Part shown: positions 35,238 to 46,716 of the stretch, piece after piece
Layout of the letters: each line of letters starts with the position of its first letter
Position numbering within the stretch: position 1 is the first letter of the stretch
NCBI GenBank assembly: GCA_001604135.1
Contig: LVAT01000007.1
Span: forward strand, 50,947 to 114,946
Reading direction: 5' to 3'
Length of the DNA stretch: 64,000 bases
DNA from: Clostridiales bacterium Firm_14
Lineage (GTDB): Bacteria > Bacillota > Clostridia > Saccharofermentanales > Saccharofermentanaceae
Made by a program: the position numbers and the translations under genes
The notes under the pieces: model-generated
Database searches by the model: none
Seen by the model: only the letters and a program-made list of their open reading frames with translations
What the model was told of the DNA's origin: nothing

Positions 35238-35263
35238 AACGCCCGAAAGAACGAGCGTTTTTT
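35238..35263 (+). terminator. Intrinsic terminator after the MBL hydrolase gene
   Basis: AACGC.CG (35238-35245) pairs with CG.GCGTT (35252-35259) around a 6-base AAAGAA loop with one mismatch, followed by TTTTTT. Confidence 0.8.
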
Positions 35264-35328
35264 CTTGTCGGTTTTTGTCTTGTTTTGTCGTATTTTGTAA
35301 GGAATATCAAATGCCTTCTGATTGTAGA

Positions 35329-35345
35329 ATCTCCTAAAAGGAGGT
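35329..35345 (+). promoter_or_regulatory. Hairpin burying the ribosome site of the pseudopilin-like operon
   Basis: CTCCT (35331-35335) pairs with AGGAG (35339-35343) around an AAA loop. The stem extends by a T.G and an A-T pair to 7 pairs. The paired AGGAG is the core of AGGAGGTG, the ribosome site for the ATG at 35351, so the hairpin could limit translation. Confidence 0.55.
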
Positions 35346-35350
35346 GCTCT

Positions 35351-35653
35351 ATGTCTACTCTTGAAACGGCAATCTGTTTTACTTTGATCCTGGTACTTCT
35401 GACATTCATGATCACAGGCCCTGAAGCTATAGCGCTGGATAGCTTCGAATGCGCAAAAGACGGCGGAAATGAGCTCTTTTACATGGAGCAGGACAAGAAC
35501 GTCATGTACAGGAATATTGTGCACGGCGCTAATTGTTACGATACTTCACCGGAGAGGCTCTGCACATATCTTACGGGCATATCAGAAAATTTCAGGCTCA
35601 TATACGGTTCTGTTCTCGATCTTTCTAAGGAGGCAGGAAATGAAGAAGATTAA
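35351..35653 (+). CDS. Small pseudopilin/Flp-like membrane protein
   Basis: A 100-aa protein beginning MSTLETAICFTLILVLLTFM. A glutamate followed by a hydrophobic helix at the very N-terminus recalls type IV or Tad pseudopilins (TadE/F). The rest (about residues 30-100) is a soluble, probably extracytoplasmic domain with two Cys residues. The strong AGGAGGTG site fixes the ATG at 35351; the frame upstream (to 35228) runs through the terminator and is not coding. It overlaps the next gene by 14 bases. The assignment rests on the N-terminus and on the neighbours. Confidence 0.65.
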   Translation: MSTLETAICFTLILVLLTFMITGPEAIALDSFECAKDGGNELFYMEQDKNVMYRNIVHGANCYDTSPERLCTYLTGISENFRLIYGSVLDLSKEAGNEED

Positions 35654-37004
35654 TCCACATAAGAGAAATAAGCACGGAGCATCCTCCTTATTTCTGGCGA
35701 TCATCATGTCGGCGGTAATCCTTGTCGAATGCACATTTGTGGCGTTCGTTTGGAATCTCGATTATGCATTGAGCGTTAATACCGCACTGAAGAATGAGAT
35801 CGAGACGATCCTCGCGGATTATAACAGGCAGCTTTACAGCGTCTACGGAATATATGCCTTTACGATGGATGGCATAGACGGCGAGTGCTTTGAAAAGGCC
35901 TTGGAGATCAATGGTCTTAACAGCCAGTCTGAGCTTTTTGTGTCCGGGAAGCAGAAGTTTACCTGTGATGATCTCAGGAAAGCGATAGACTCGTATTTCT
36001 GGTACAGAGGCACCGGGTTCTCGATGAAAATGGTGGTAGAGAACTATTCCGACATGATCTCAGAGCTCGACAAAAACGGTGTCTTAAAGCAGGTGGGGCA
36101 GTTCATGAAGAGCCCTGCGGCAGGCTATGTATCCAAGATATTAACGGGGTCTGAAAAGGCTGAAGAATGGATCAAGAAGGCAGGAGATACTTTAAATCTC
36201 GATGAACTGACAAAAGAAGCTGACGACATTGATTCCTTAAGCGAAGATTATAAGAATGCCATAAAGGATTTCGGACTTGATATTGATGTTGATATTGCAG
36301 ACTGGGAGTCACTTCTTAAGACTCTTTCAATTCTTGAAAACTCCAGGCAGTTAATGACCGATGATTCGCCCGCGGTTTTAACAAAATTCAATGTTTCCTT
36401 CTACTGCGCATATAACTTTGATTGCGAGTTCAAGCCCAAAGGTGATGCATCGATTAACGGCACAGGCTTTGATGCTATACACGGCAAAAAGAAGGCTGAC
36501 TGCGAATACTTTATTACCGGCCGGGAAGGCATGGCAGGAGCACTTCAGGTCGAGTTCTTAGTGGCGCATGTCCTGATAATATCCTGCATGCTCAAAGATT
36601 ATGCGGATGAGAAGTTCAGGAATACCATATATGTCATAGCCCAGGTTATTTCGGAGATCATAACTGCGCTAAGCGAGGGTACCGTCAAGATCGACCCGAG
36701 GATAATCCAGGCAGGCCTTATATTCTACTGCGCCATGGTCCAGTCGATGAAGGAGTTCTGGAACGTGATGTACAAAGGCGGCAGGGCCGAGATCTTCGCA
36801 TATCAGGGGAATAAGATCGTATCATGGGGTTACAGGGATTTCCTGTATCTTTTCTGTCTTTGCACACCGGTGGATAAACTCCTTGGAAGAAGCCTTGAAG
36901 TGCTCGAGAGAGATTACGGTGAGCTCTGTAAGGGTCTGACTCTTGAAGCGGATTTCAGGGGCAACACCTATTCTGTGACGAAATCCTACCGGCTTTACGG
37001 GTGA
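35640..37004 (+). CDS. TadG/DUF5702-like surface assembly protein
   Basis: A 454-aa protein. A short basic N-terminus (MKKINPHKRNKHGASS) leads into one transmembrane helix (LFLAIIMSAVILVECTFVAFVW, about residues 18-40). A large mostly hydrophilic domain follows, then hydrophobic stretches around 305-370. The start resembles TadE/G-like proteins whose N-terminal segment inserts in the membrane beside Tad pilus subunits. AAGGAGG before the ATG at 35640 sets the start; the open frame from 35469 lacks a ribosome site. It sits between two other TadE-like proteins with overlapping or near-adjacent ends. Confidence 0.65.
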   Translation: MKKINPHKRNKHGASSLFLAIIMSAVILVECTFVAFVWNLDYALSVNTALKNEIETILADYNRQLYSVYGIYAFTMDGIDGECFEKALEINGLNSQSELFVSGKQKFTCDDLRKAIDSYFWYRGTGFSMKMVVENYSDMISELDKNGVLKQVGQFMKSPAAGYVSKILTGSEKAEEWIKKAGDTLNLDELTKEADDIDSLSEDYKNAIKDFGLDIDVDIADWESLLKTLSILENSRQLMTDDSPAVLTKFNVSFYCAYNFDCEFKPKGDASINGTGFDAIHGKKKADCEYFITGREGMAGALQVEFLVAHVLIISCMLKDYADEKFRNTIYVIAQVISEIITALSEGTVKIDPRIIQAGLIFYCAMVQSMKEFWNVMYKGGRAEIFAYQGNKIVSWGYRDFLYLFCLCTPVDKLLGRSLEVLERDYGELCKGLTLEADFRGNTYSVTKSYRLYG

Positions 37005-37018
37005 TAAGGAGGGATAAG

Positions 37019-38023
37019 ATGAGAAAGAGTAAGCGCGGAGCAGTAACGATAGAATCGGCGATCGCTTTTACGATAACGCTTGTCCTGATAGCTTCAATAG
37101 TAAGCGCCATGGACTTTTACAGAACGGATATCCTCATGAGAAGATCCGTTGAACAGACTTGCGAGAAGATGGCTCTTCTTTATCCTGTATCGGTTCCCTC
37201 ATCAGATCTGATGTCTGCCGCCGTAAATGCCTTTCCTGACTTAGGTGTCGGTGATACAAAGGGCGGCGAGATCATTTCGAAGGTCTTTTCGTTAGTGATC
37301 GGTGCGGATAATGCGACGGGCAGCAATCTCAAAGAACTCATTTTGCAGGGGCTGTTCTCGAAAACAATGGAAGATCAGATAAGAAACTCCTATATCGAGA
37401 GGAACGGCGGTTCGGATTTCTTCTGCCCGAAAGATATTCAGGTCTATTTTGCGATAAACAGCAGGCATCACGTGATCGAAGTCTTAACCGAATATTCAGT
37501 CGTTACCATAGCAGGAACGAAGAGCAGGAGCATCTATTCGGTCATTCCTTTGTATGGAGAACCTGTGCTGTTCTTAAATGACGAAGAGAGCCAAAAAGAA
37601 GAGAAAGAAAAGGACAATATCTGGTCTTTGAGCAATTTTGAGAGGGGAGAGGCATTCAGGGATCAGTACGGAGCTAATCTCCCTAAGACTTTTCCGGTGA
37701 TCGATGCTGTCAACGGCGGGGAAGTCACAGCCATAAGAAGCATCGATCTGACATCGCCTTACTATCAGGATGTCTCGAAAATCGAGAAGAAGATCAAGGA
37801 TGATATCCGGGCACTTAAGGGCTTTCAGCCCCAGTCTGCCAATATTAACGGCCAAAAATATGAGGTAACACGTGTTGATTCCAGACATCTTAAGGTTATA
37901 ATACCTGAGAACTCTGGTCAGATCGGCAAGGAAACCGTCGAAAATCTTAAAGGATATGCCTTTGTACAGGGCGTTATACTAGAGATCTGCGAGTATGAGA
38001 CGTCCGAAAGGTACAGTACCTGA
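37019..38023 (+). CDS. TadE-like pseudopilin protein
   Basis: A 334-aa protein starting MRKSKRGAVTIESAIAFTIT: a basic leader, then Gly-Ala-Val-Thr-Ile-Glu-Ser and a hydrophobic helix. This is the TadE signature, where a prepilin peptidase may cut after the Gly/Ala. The remaining about 290 residues are a soluble domain without recognised motifs. AAGGAGGG (37007-37013) sets the start at 37019 rather than at the GTG at 37001. It is last of the three-gene group. No Tad ATPase, inner-membrane platform or prepilin peptidase gene lies within the window. Confidence 0.7.
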   Translation: MRKSKRGAVTIESAIAFTITLVLIASIVSAMDFYRTDILMRRSVEQTCEKMALLYPVSVPSSDLMSAAVNAFPDLGVGDTKGGEIISKVFSLVIGADNATGSNLKELILQGLFSKTMEDQIRNSYIERNGGSDFFCPKDIQVYFAINSRHHVIEVLTEYSVVTIAGTKSRSIYSVIPLYGEPVLFLNDEESQKEEKEKDNIWSLSNFERGEAFRDQYGANLPKTFPVIDAVNGGEVTAIRSIDLTSPYYQDVSKIEKKIKDDIRALKGFQPQSANINGQKYEVTRVDSRHLKVIIPENSGQIGKETVENLKGYAFVQGVILEICEYETSERYST

Positions 38024-38040
38024 TAAGCAATCCCTCTTTA

Positions 38041-38069
38041 TTGTCTTAAAATAAATTATTTGTTATTAT
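38041..38069 (+). promoter_or_regulatory. Promoter ahead of the small membrane protein-yerC-secA run
   Basis: TTGTCT (38041-38046) and TATTAT (38064-38069) are separated by 17 bases, 27 bases ahead of the TTG start at 38097. Confidence 0.6.
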
Positions 38070-38096
38070 GTATTGGTATGTTTGGAGGTAAACAAA

Positions 38097-38330
38097 TTGA
38101 GACATAATAACAGTGTTAGACGTCCGAGTCTTGCAAATTCCAAGATCACTACGGACAAGACCTCGTCGCTTTCCATCGGAGACTCTCTGAGGAAGGCCAA
38201 GACCAATCTGATCTTCTCCAGATTGCTTACGGGTATTCTCTTAATGCTTGCTGTTACGGTTATCTTTGTTGCAGTATATTTGGGATATGCCAAGCCGATC
38301 TGGGATTATCTGCTTAGGGTCGTATCGTGA
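38097..38330 (+). CDS. Small single-span membrane protein
   Basis: A 77-aa protein with a basic Ser/Thr-rich N-terminal half and one transmembrane helix (LLTGILLMLAVTVIFVAVYL, about residues 43-62), ending in a short cytoplasmic or external tail. The TTG at 38097 is chosen because GGAGG (38084-38088) lies 8 bases upstream. No family is recognised. It precedes a TrpR/YerC-like regulator and secA on the same strand. Confidence 0.6.
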   Translation: MRHNNSVRRPSLANSKITTDKTSSLSIGDSLRKAKTNLIFSRLLTGILLMLAVTVIFVAVYLGYAKPIWDYLLRVVS

Positions 38331-38351
38331 TAACGGGTAATAGGAGACAAG

Positions 38352-38777
38352 ATGGACAGCATTAACGATGCTCATTTTACAGAGAGCGAGTTAGAGGAAT
38401 TAACAGATCTTTACAACGCCATGCTGACAATGAGGGACAGCACCGAGATGCATAAGTTCTTTGTGGATCTCTGCTCGATAAATGAACTGCATTCATTTCT
38501 TCACCGTTGGCAGATCGTAAGAAGGATCGAACAGGGCAAGAGTTATGAAGAGATCATCAAGGAACTCTCACCCAAGGATGAGCCCTCTTCCGACAAGGCA
38601 AATTCAAACAAGAAATCAACCGGCAGAGTACGCGGCAAGGCGAGATCTTCCACAAAGGTCAGCTCCACGACTATTTCCAGAGTCAAGAACTGCTATGTAA
38701 ATCCCGATGGCGGATACAGAACGGCACTTGAAAGGCTCAAGGATGCTTCCGGAGAAAATAACGAACAAAAACAATAA
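38352..38777 (+). CDS. YerC/TrpR-like transcriptional regulator with an insertion in the HTH
   Basis: A 141-aa protein. It matches the YerC/YecD family: LYNAMLTMRDSTEMHKFFVDLCS, then LHSFLHRWQIVRRIEQGKSYEEI, and the closing TISRVKNCYVNPDGGYRTALERL. In normal YerC the residues between the two recognition helices are just a few (like TGASTA). Here about 30 extra Ser/Lys/Arg-rich residues (SPKDEPSSDKANSNKKSTGR and onward) are inserted, which should alter or abolish the helix-turn-helix. YerC is a TrpR-fold DNA-binding protein that does not need tryptophan. It lies 15 bases before secA. Confidence 0.8.
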   Translation: MDSINDAHFTESELEELTDLYNAMLTMRDSTEMHKFFVDLCSINELHSFLHRWQIVRRIEQGKSYEEIIKELSPKDEPSSDKANSNKKSTGRVRGKARSSTKVSSTTISRVKNCYVNPDGGYRTALERLKDASGENNEQKQ

Positions 38778-38792
38778 AGGGTAACGGACAAA

Positions 38793-41588
<2,796 letters not shown>

Positions 41589-41593
41589 TACTG

Positions 41594-42439
41594 ATGATTA
41601 CTGATATTACTGAATTTATTAAACGTGTTGACGGCGCTGCTGATTATATCAGGAGCGCTTTGTCTAGCAGAACACTTCCGTCCGTCTGCATCGTCCTGGG
41701 TTCGGGCTTAGGCCCTTTATCCAAGATGGCTGAGGACTCAATAGAGATCCCTTATAAGGACATTCCCGGATTTCCCGTATCAACGGCACCGGGACACAAG
41801 GGTTCCCTCATCGTAGGAGAGCTTTCCGGAAAGCCTGTTTTCATGATGAACGGCAGGTTCCACTATTACGAAGGCTATCCGATGGAAACGGTTACTTTCT
41901 ATGTCAGGGTTATGGGCAGACTTGGAGTAAAAGTGCTCCTTCTGACTAATGCTTCAGGCGGCATTAATCTTGAGATGAAAGTGCCTGAATTAGTTGCAAT
42001 CACTGACCATTTGTCATTTAATGCTGAGCCCGTTCTAAGAGGCCCCAACATTGAAGAATTCGGCACCAGATTTCCTGACCAGTGCCACGTTTACGACCCT
42101 GAACTTACGGACACTCTTGTTAACAGCGCAAGAGACCTGAACATCAGGATAAGCCGTGGTGTTTATGCTTATTCAAAGGGTCCCCAGTATGAGACTCCTG
42201 CAGAGATCAGAGCACTCCGCATAATGGGTGCAGACTGTGTTGGAATGTCTACCGTACCTGAAGCTATCGCTGCTTCACACATGGGGATAAGGGTGGCTGC
42301 AATGTCGTGCATTACTAACATGGCTGCAGGCATTTCAGGAAATCCTTTATCAGAGCAGGAAGTGCTTGATAATGCTGCATTGGCGTCAGATAACAGCTGT
42401 GCATTAGTAAAAGAATTCGTAAGAAGAATTAACGTATAG
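41594..42439 (+). CDS. punA: Purine-nucleoside phosphorylase
   Basis: A 281-aa enzyme of the trimeric PNP family that splits inosine and guanosine (and deoxy forms) with phosphate. Motifs are the phosphate loop LGSGLGPLSK, PVSTAPGHKG, MNGRFHYYEGYPM, LTNASGGIN and the base-binding GADCVGMSTVPEAI. It begins 5 bases after secA. The following gene makes adenosine and homocysteine from S-adenosylhomocysteine, so the two fit a purine salvage/methyl-cycle pair. Confidence 0.95.
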   Translation: MITDITEFIKRVDGAADYIRSALSSRTLPSVCIVLGSGLGPLSKMAEDSIEIPYKDIPGFPVSTAPGHKGSLIVGELSGKPVFMMNGRFHYYEGYPMETVTFYVRVMGRLGVKVLLLTNASGGINLEMKVPELVAITDHLSFNAEPVLRGPNIEEFGTRFPDQCHVYDPELTDTLVNSARDLNIRISRGVYAYSKGPQYETPAEIRALRIMGADCVGMSTVPEAIAASHMGIRVAAMSCITNMAAGISGNPLSEQEVLDNAALASDNSCALVKEFVRRINV

Positions 42440-42465
42440 AACGTTTTGAAAGAGGTAATGCCCAA

Positions 42466-43725
42466 ATGGGAAGATTTAACTACGAAATCAGAGATATAAG
42501 CCTTGCGCCCAAAGGATTAGAGAAGATCGAGTGGGCATACCGCAACATGCCGGTATTAAGAGCCATCGAAGCTGAGCTCATCGAAAAGCAGCCTTTCGCA
42601 GGATTGAAGATCTCTGTATCAGTTCACGTTGAGGCAAAGACAGCCTGCCTTGCAAGAGCTCTTGCCAGAGGCGGTGCCGAGGTAGCGCTTACAGGCTGCA
42701 ATCCCTTGTCTACACAGGATGAAGTTGCTGCAGGTCTTGCTTCTTTGGACATTATGAACGTTTATGCAGTACACGGTGATGACGAAGAGCATTACTGGGG
42801 ACGACTTAAGAAGGCATTGGAATTCGAGCCTGACATCGTCATCGATGACGGCGGCGATTTTGCGCTGCTCCTGCACTCCGAGCTTAAGGACATGGCGGCA
42901 AAGGTCAAGGGCGGCTGTGAAGAGACTACGACAGGCGTTCACAGACTTGAGATCCTTAAGGGTGAAGGCAAGCTCCTTTATCCCGTAGTTGCAGTTAATG
43001 ATGCACGTTGTAAGCATCTTTTCGATAACAGATTCGGCACAGGCCAATCCGTATGGACTGCCATCATGGCTACAACGAACCTTGTAGTTGCAGGAAAGAC
43101 GGTTGTTGTCGCAGGTTACGGAATGTGCGGCAGGGGCGTTGCCATGAGAGCAAAGGGTCTTGGCGCTAAGGTTATCGTTACTGAGATCGATCCCGTTAAG
43201 GCTTGCGAAGCCATCATGGAAGGCTATCAGGTCATGACGATGGACGAGGCAGCTCCTTTGGGTGATTTCTTCGTTACGGTTACAGGCTGTAAGGACGTTA
43301 TCGTAGGCAGACATTTCGAGTGCATGAAGGATGGCGCGGTATGCTGCAATGCCGGCCATTTCGACTGCGAAGTAAGCGTAGCAGAACTTAAAAAAATGTG
43401 CGTTGAGCAGAATGAGCTTAGAAACAACCTCATTGGTTATAAGCTTAAGAACGGCAATACCGTATGCGTCATCGCTGAGGGAAGATTAGTAAACCTTGCA
43501 TCAGGCGACGGACATCCTGTCGAGATCATGGACATGAGCTTTGCTCTGCAGGCACAGTCCGCAATGTATATCGCAAATAACCCGGAAAGGCTGCCCATTG
43601 ATGTATACCAGACTCCTGAAGTCATCGACAACCGTGTTGCCGAGATCCTTCTTGCAACCAAGGGTATTAAGATCGATGAACTCACGGAAGAGCAGAAGAA
43701 GTATATCAGTTCCTGGGATCTCTGA
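42466..43725 (+). CDS. ahcY: Adenosylhomocysteinase
   Basis: A 419-aa NAD-dependent enzyme hydrolysing S-adenosylhomocysteine to adenosine and homocysteine. It has the substrate region SVHVEAKTACLARAL, DGGDFALLLH, TTTGVHRLEI, the NAD-binding VVVAGYGMCGRGVAMRAKG, and CNAGHFDCEV. Length and C-terminus (EEQKKYISSWDL) match the shorter class lacking the about 40-residue insertion of eukaryotic and many proteobacterial enzymes. It lies 26 bases after punA and is followed by a terminator. Confidence 0.95.
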   Translation: MGRFNYEIRDISLAPKGLEKIEWAYRNMPVLRAIEAELIEKQPFAGLKISVSVHVEAKTACLARALARGGAEVALTGCNPLSTQDEVAAGLASLDIMNVYAVHGDDEEHYWGRLKKALEFEPDIVIDDGGDFALLLHSELKDMAAKVKGGCEETTTGVHRLEILKGEGKLLYPVVAVNDARCKHLFDNRFGTGQSVWTAIMATTNLVVAGKTVVVAGYGMCGRGVAMRAKGLGAKVIVTEIDPVKACEAIMEGYQVMTMDEAAPLGDFFVTVTGCKDVIVGRHFECMKDGAVCCNAGHFDCEVSVAELKKMCVEQNELRNNLIGYKLKNGNTVCVIAEGRLVNLASGDGHPVEIMDMSFALQAQSAMYIANNPERLPIDVYQTPEVIDNRVAEILLATKGIKIDELTEEQKKYISSWDL

Positions 43726-43755
43726 TATCTGATAGACAATTTAGCCTAAAAACAG

Positions 43756-43787
43756 CAAGTGCCGGAGTAAATCTTCGGCACTTGTTT
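43756..43787 (+). terminator. Intrinsic terminator after ahcY
   Basis: CAAGTGCCG (43756-43764) pairs with CGGCACTTG (43776-43784) across an 11-base loop, followed by TTTG. The U-tract is short. Confidence 0.7.
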
Positions 43788-43809
43788 GTCATATATAATA
43801 ATTTATAAT
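43782..43809 (+). promoter_or_regulatory. Candidate promoter of the def-fmt operon
   Basis: TTGTTT (43782-43787), overlapping the terminator tail, and TATAAT (43804-43809) have a 16-base spacer. Another TATAAT occurs at 43794-43799 without a good partner. Confidence 0.45.
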
Positions 43810-43842
43810 ATATGAGGAAAATTATGGATTGGAGGCCACAAG

Positions 43843-44325
43843 ATGGCTTTAAGAAACTTAGTACTTGAAGGTGACCCGCTGCTCCGCAAGACGAGCAGAC
43901 CGGTCGATGAGATCACTCCCAGGATCATTAAGCTCCTGGATGATATGGCGGACACTATGTATTACGGCGGAAGGGGAATCGGCATTGCCGCTCCTCAGGT
44001 CGGCGTATTAAGAAGAGTATTTATCGTTGATGTAGGAGATGAGCACGGCCTTATCGAGTTCATCAATCCCGAGATCCTTGAAGCATCTGGCTCACAGACG
44101 GATAACGAAGGATGCCTTTCTGTTCCCGGCAAGACATGTGAAGTCGAGAGACCTTCACATATAAAGGTAAAAGCTCTGGACCGTAACGGCAATGAGTTTG
44201 TTCTCGAAGCTGATGATCTTCTCGCAAGATGTATCTGCCACGAGAACGACCACTTAAACGGCATTCTCTTCATAGATAAATCCGTTGACGGAAAGATCTA
44301 CAATACGGCAGACGTTGAGGAATGA
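43843..44325 (+). CDS. def: Peptide deformylase
   Basis: A 160-aa metalloenzyme that removes the formyl group from nascent N-terminal methionine. The three signature motifs are intact: GIGIAAPQVG (motif 1), EGCLSVPG (motif 2, metal cysteine) and CHENDHLNG (motif 3, HExxH). Length fits the Bacillota short type. A GGAGG-type site precedes the ATG. It opens the nine-gene run def-fmt-rsmB-rlmN-prpC-prkC-rsgA-rpe-thiN; fmt, whose product adds the same formyl group, starts 4 bases later. Confidence 0.97.
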   Translation: MALRNLVLEGDPLLRKTSRPVDEITPRIIKLLDDMADTMYYGGRGIGIAAPQVGVLRRVFIVDVGDEHGLIEFINPEILEASGSQTDNEGCLSVPGKTCEVERPSHIKVKALDRNGNEFVLEADDLLARCICHENDHLNGILFIDKSVDGKIYNTADVEE

Positions 44326-44329
44326 TGAT

Positions 44330-45295
44330 ATGAACAGGCGTGATCTTAAGATAGTATTCATGGGAACGCCTGAATTCGCACAGACGAATCTCAAGGCTCT
44401 TATAGACGGCGGATATAACGTTGTCCTGGCATTATGCCAGCCTGACAAACCCGTCGGGCGCAAGCATATCCTTACGGCTCCTCCGGTAAAGGTCACGGCA
44501 TTAGAGAACGGTATTGAGGTATATCAGCCTGACACATTAAAGACTGAGGAAGCACTCGAAAAGATTTCTTCTTACAATGCCGATCTCATCGTTACGGCAG
44601 CTTACGGAAAGATCCTGCCCAAGGCTGTTTTGGATCTTCCCAAATACGGATGCATCAATTGTCACGGAAGCCTTCTTCCTGCCAGAAGAGGTTCTGCGCC
44701 CGTTCAGAGAGCTGTATTAGAGGGCGACAAGGTAACAGGCATTACGTTCATGAAGATGGATGTAGGCATGGATACCGGTGACATAATAGACAAGATCGAA
44801 GTTGCAATAGACCCCAATGAACATACCGAATCTCTCATGAACAGGCTCGCTTTAGCAAGCGCAGAAAAGCTCCCTTCCATCATTGATTCATGGGTCGCAG
44901 GAGATCTTAAGGCAACAAAGCAGGACGATTCACTCGCTACTTCATGCCCTCCGATAAGACCTGAAGAGGGTGAGTTTACATGGGATCAAAATGCCGTTGA
45001 TATTCATAACAGAGTAAGAGCTTTGAGCGCATGGCCCGGCGCATTTGTAATGAAGGGCGAAAACAAGCTTAAGGTTCTTGATTCCGAAGTAGTAGAAGAC
45101 TTGTCTTTGATCCCTGAGGATCTGAGAGATGCCGAGCCCGGCGTTGTGGTCAAGGCAAAAGGTGAGAACCTTATCGTTAAGTGCGGGCAGGGATTCCTTA
45201 AGGTATTGGAACTGCAGGTCCCGGGTGGCAAGCGTTTGGCTTCCAGAGACTGCGCACATAATTTTTCTGTAGGAAATCCGATAATGCAGGAGTAA
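44330..45295 (+). CDS. fmt: Methionyl-tRNA formyltransferase
   Basis: A 321-aa enzyme transferring formyl from 10-formyl-tetrahydrofolate to initiator Met-tRNA. It has IVFMGTPEFAQTNL at the start, the active-site region CINCHGSLLPARRGSAPVQ, GMDTGDII, and the C-terminal OB domain (about residues 208-321). The ATG at 44330 is preferred to 44285, which would overlap def by 41 bases and add non-family residues; GAGG lies 9 bases upstream, inside the end of def. Confidence 0.96.
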   Translation: MNRRDLKIVFMGTPEFAQTNLKALIDGGYNVVLALCQPDKPVGRKHILTAPPVKVTALENGIEVYQPDTLKTEEALEKISSYNADLIVTAAYGKILPKAVLDLPKYGCINCHGSLLPARRGSAPVQRAVLEGDKVTGITFMKMDVGMDTGDIIDKIEVAIDPNEHTESLMNRLALASAEKLPSIIDSWVAGDLKATKQDDSLATSCPPIRPEEGEFTWDQNAVDIHNRVRALSAWPGAFVMKGENKLKVLDSEVVEDLSLIPEDLRDAEPGVVVKAKGENLIVKCGQGFLKVLELQVPGGKRLASRDCAHNFSVGNPIMQE

Positions 45296-45299
45296 CCTC

Positions 45300-46715
45300 A
45301 TGCCTGACGAGATCGAGTACAAGAAAAAAGAATTGCAAAGGCAGATCGCCGAAGCTAATGAAAGAGAATTGTGCTTTCTCATGCTCTACTGGGTCTATGA
45401 GAAGGATGCATATTCCAATCTCGTCATCAAGAAGGCTGACAAGATCGCAAGTTCTGAGGGCAAGAAGATAGATTTCGCGAGAGCAATGCTCTACGGCACC
45501 CTCACATATACTTTCACGATCGATTTCCTTATAAGGCACATTACAAAGGAAGAGACCGGTTCCATGGATCCCGTTGCAAGGACTGCGATCAGAATGGCGG
45601 TCTGGCAGATCCAGTTCGGAAATAACATTCCCGCATATGCAGCAGTAGATGCATCTGTCGAGATTACAAAGAAGTATAACCCCAAGGCCTCAGGCTATGT
45701 TAATGCGGTATTGAGAAAGTTCGCAGAAGCGCCTGAAGCAAAGAGATTATTAGACCAGTTTAAACCCGGCATCAAGGTTGCGTTAAAGCCTGAGATCTAC
45801 GGTATCCTGAAGAAAGACTACGGTAAGCAGGAAGCTTATGAGATCGGTAAGGCCTTCTTAGAGCCAATGAACCTTACAGTAAGATTCGATGCCCATAAGG
45901 CAGATCAGGATACGCTCATAAAGGAACTTAAGAAAGAAGGCATTACGGCCGTTAAGGGTTCTTTCATTCCTGACTGTGTAGAGATAACTGCAGGACTTAA
46001 CGGACTTGAGAATTCAGAGTGCTTCAATAAGTACGGCATGTTCGTTCAGGGCCAGGGCGCGATGCTCGCATCACACGTCGCTCACCCGGGAGTATCAGAT
46101 AAGATCCTTGACTGCTGTGCGGCTCCGGGCGGCAAATCCACCCACATGGCGCAGATGTGCGGGGATGACCTCTATATCTGTGCTGTGGATATCAATGAGT
46201 CCAGATTAAAGCTCATAAGAGATAACTGCGAGAGATTGGGACTTACATCGATAGAGACGATCTGTGCAGACGCATCGACGATAAGCAAAGACGTTAAGGA
46301 TTCCAAGAAGTCCTATGACATCGTATTGTGCGACGTTCCGTGCAGCGGCTTGGGCCTCCTTGGAAGAAAGCCCGATATCAGGGATAAGTTCACATACGAT
46401 GAATTGGAAGAGCTCATTCCTCTGCAGTATGCGATCCTGGAGAATGCAGCGAAAATGGTACGTCCCGGCGGAGTGCTCATCTACTGCACATGCACGCTTA
46501 ATACCGATGAGAACCAGAAGCAGGTGGAGACTTTCCTTGCGGAGCATAAAAAGTTCCATACGGTACCGATCGATAAGTACCTTCCTCAAGGAATATATAT
46601 GGATGAAGAGAGGGAAGAGACTGTCGCTAACGGCATGATCACGCTTCTTCCCAATAAGGACAAGTGCGAAGGATTCTTTATCTGCCGCATGGAAAGAGAC
46701 AGAAAGGAAGATTGA
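45300..46715 (+). CDS. rsmB: 16S rRNA (cytosine-967-C5)-methyltransferase RsmB
   Basis: A 471-aa enzyme. The N-terminal NusB-like RNA-binding domain spans about residues 15-150. The SAM-dependent methyltransferase domain has LDCCAAPGGKSTHMAQM, the catalytic DVPCSGLGLLGRKPDIR and CTCTLNTDENQ with the second cysteine. It starts 4 bases after fmt and ends 1 base before rlmN. It modifies the small subunit near the P site. Confidence 0.95.
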   Translation: MPDEIEYKKKELQRQIAEANERELCFLMLYWVYEKDAYSNLVIKKADKIASSEGKKIDFARAMLYGTLTYTFTIDFLIRHITKEETGSMDPVARTAIRMAVWQIQFGNNIPAYAAVDASVEITKKYNPKASGYVNAVLRKFAEAPEAKRLLDQFKPGIKVALKPEIYGILKKDYGKQEAYEIGKAFLEPMNLTVRFDAHKADQDTLIKELKKEGITAVKGSFIPDCVEITAGLNGLENSECFNKYGMFVQGQGAMLASHVAHPGVSDKILDCCAAPGGKSTHMAQMCGDDLYICAVDINESRLKLIRDNCERLGLTSIETICADASTISKDVKDSKKSYDIVLCDVPCSGLGLLGRKPDIRDKFTYDELEELIPLQYAILENAAKMVRPGGVLIYCTCTLNTDENQKQVETFLAEHKKFHTVPIDKYLPQGIYMDEEREETVANGMITLLPNKDKCEGFFICRMERDRKED

Positions 46716-46716
46716 T

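Noticed and set aside
42619..43359. 246-codon minus-strand frame
   Set aside because: Antisense to ahcY, a strongly conserved enzyme; the product is Cys-rich with no domain.
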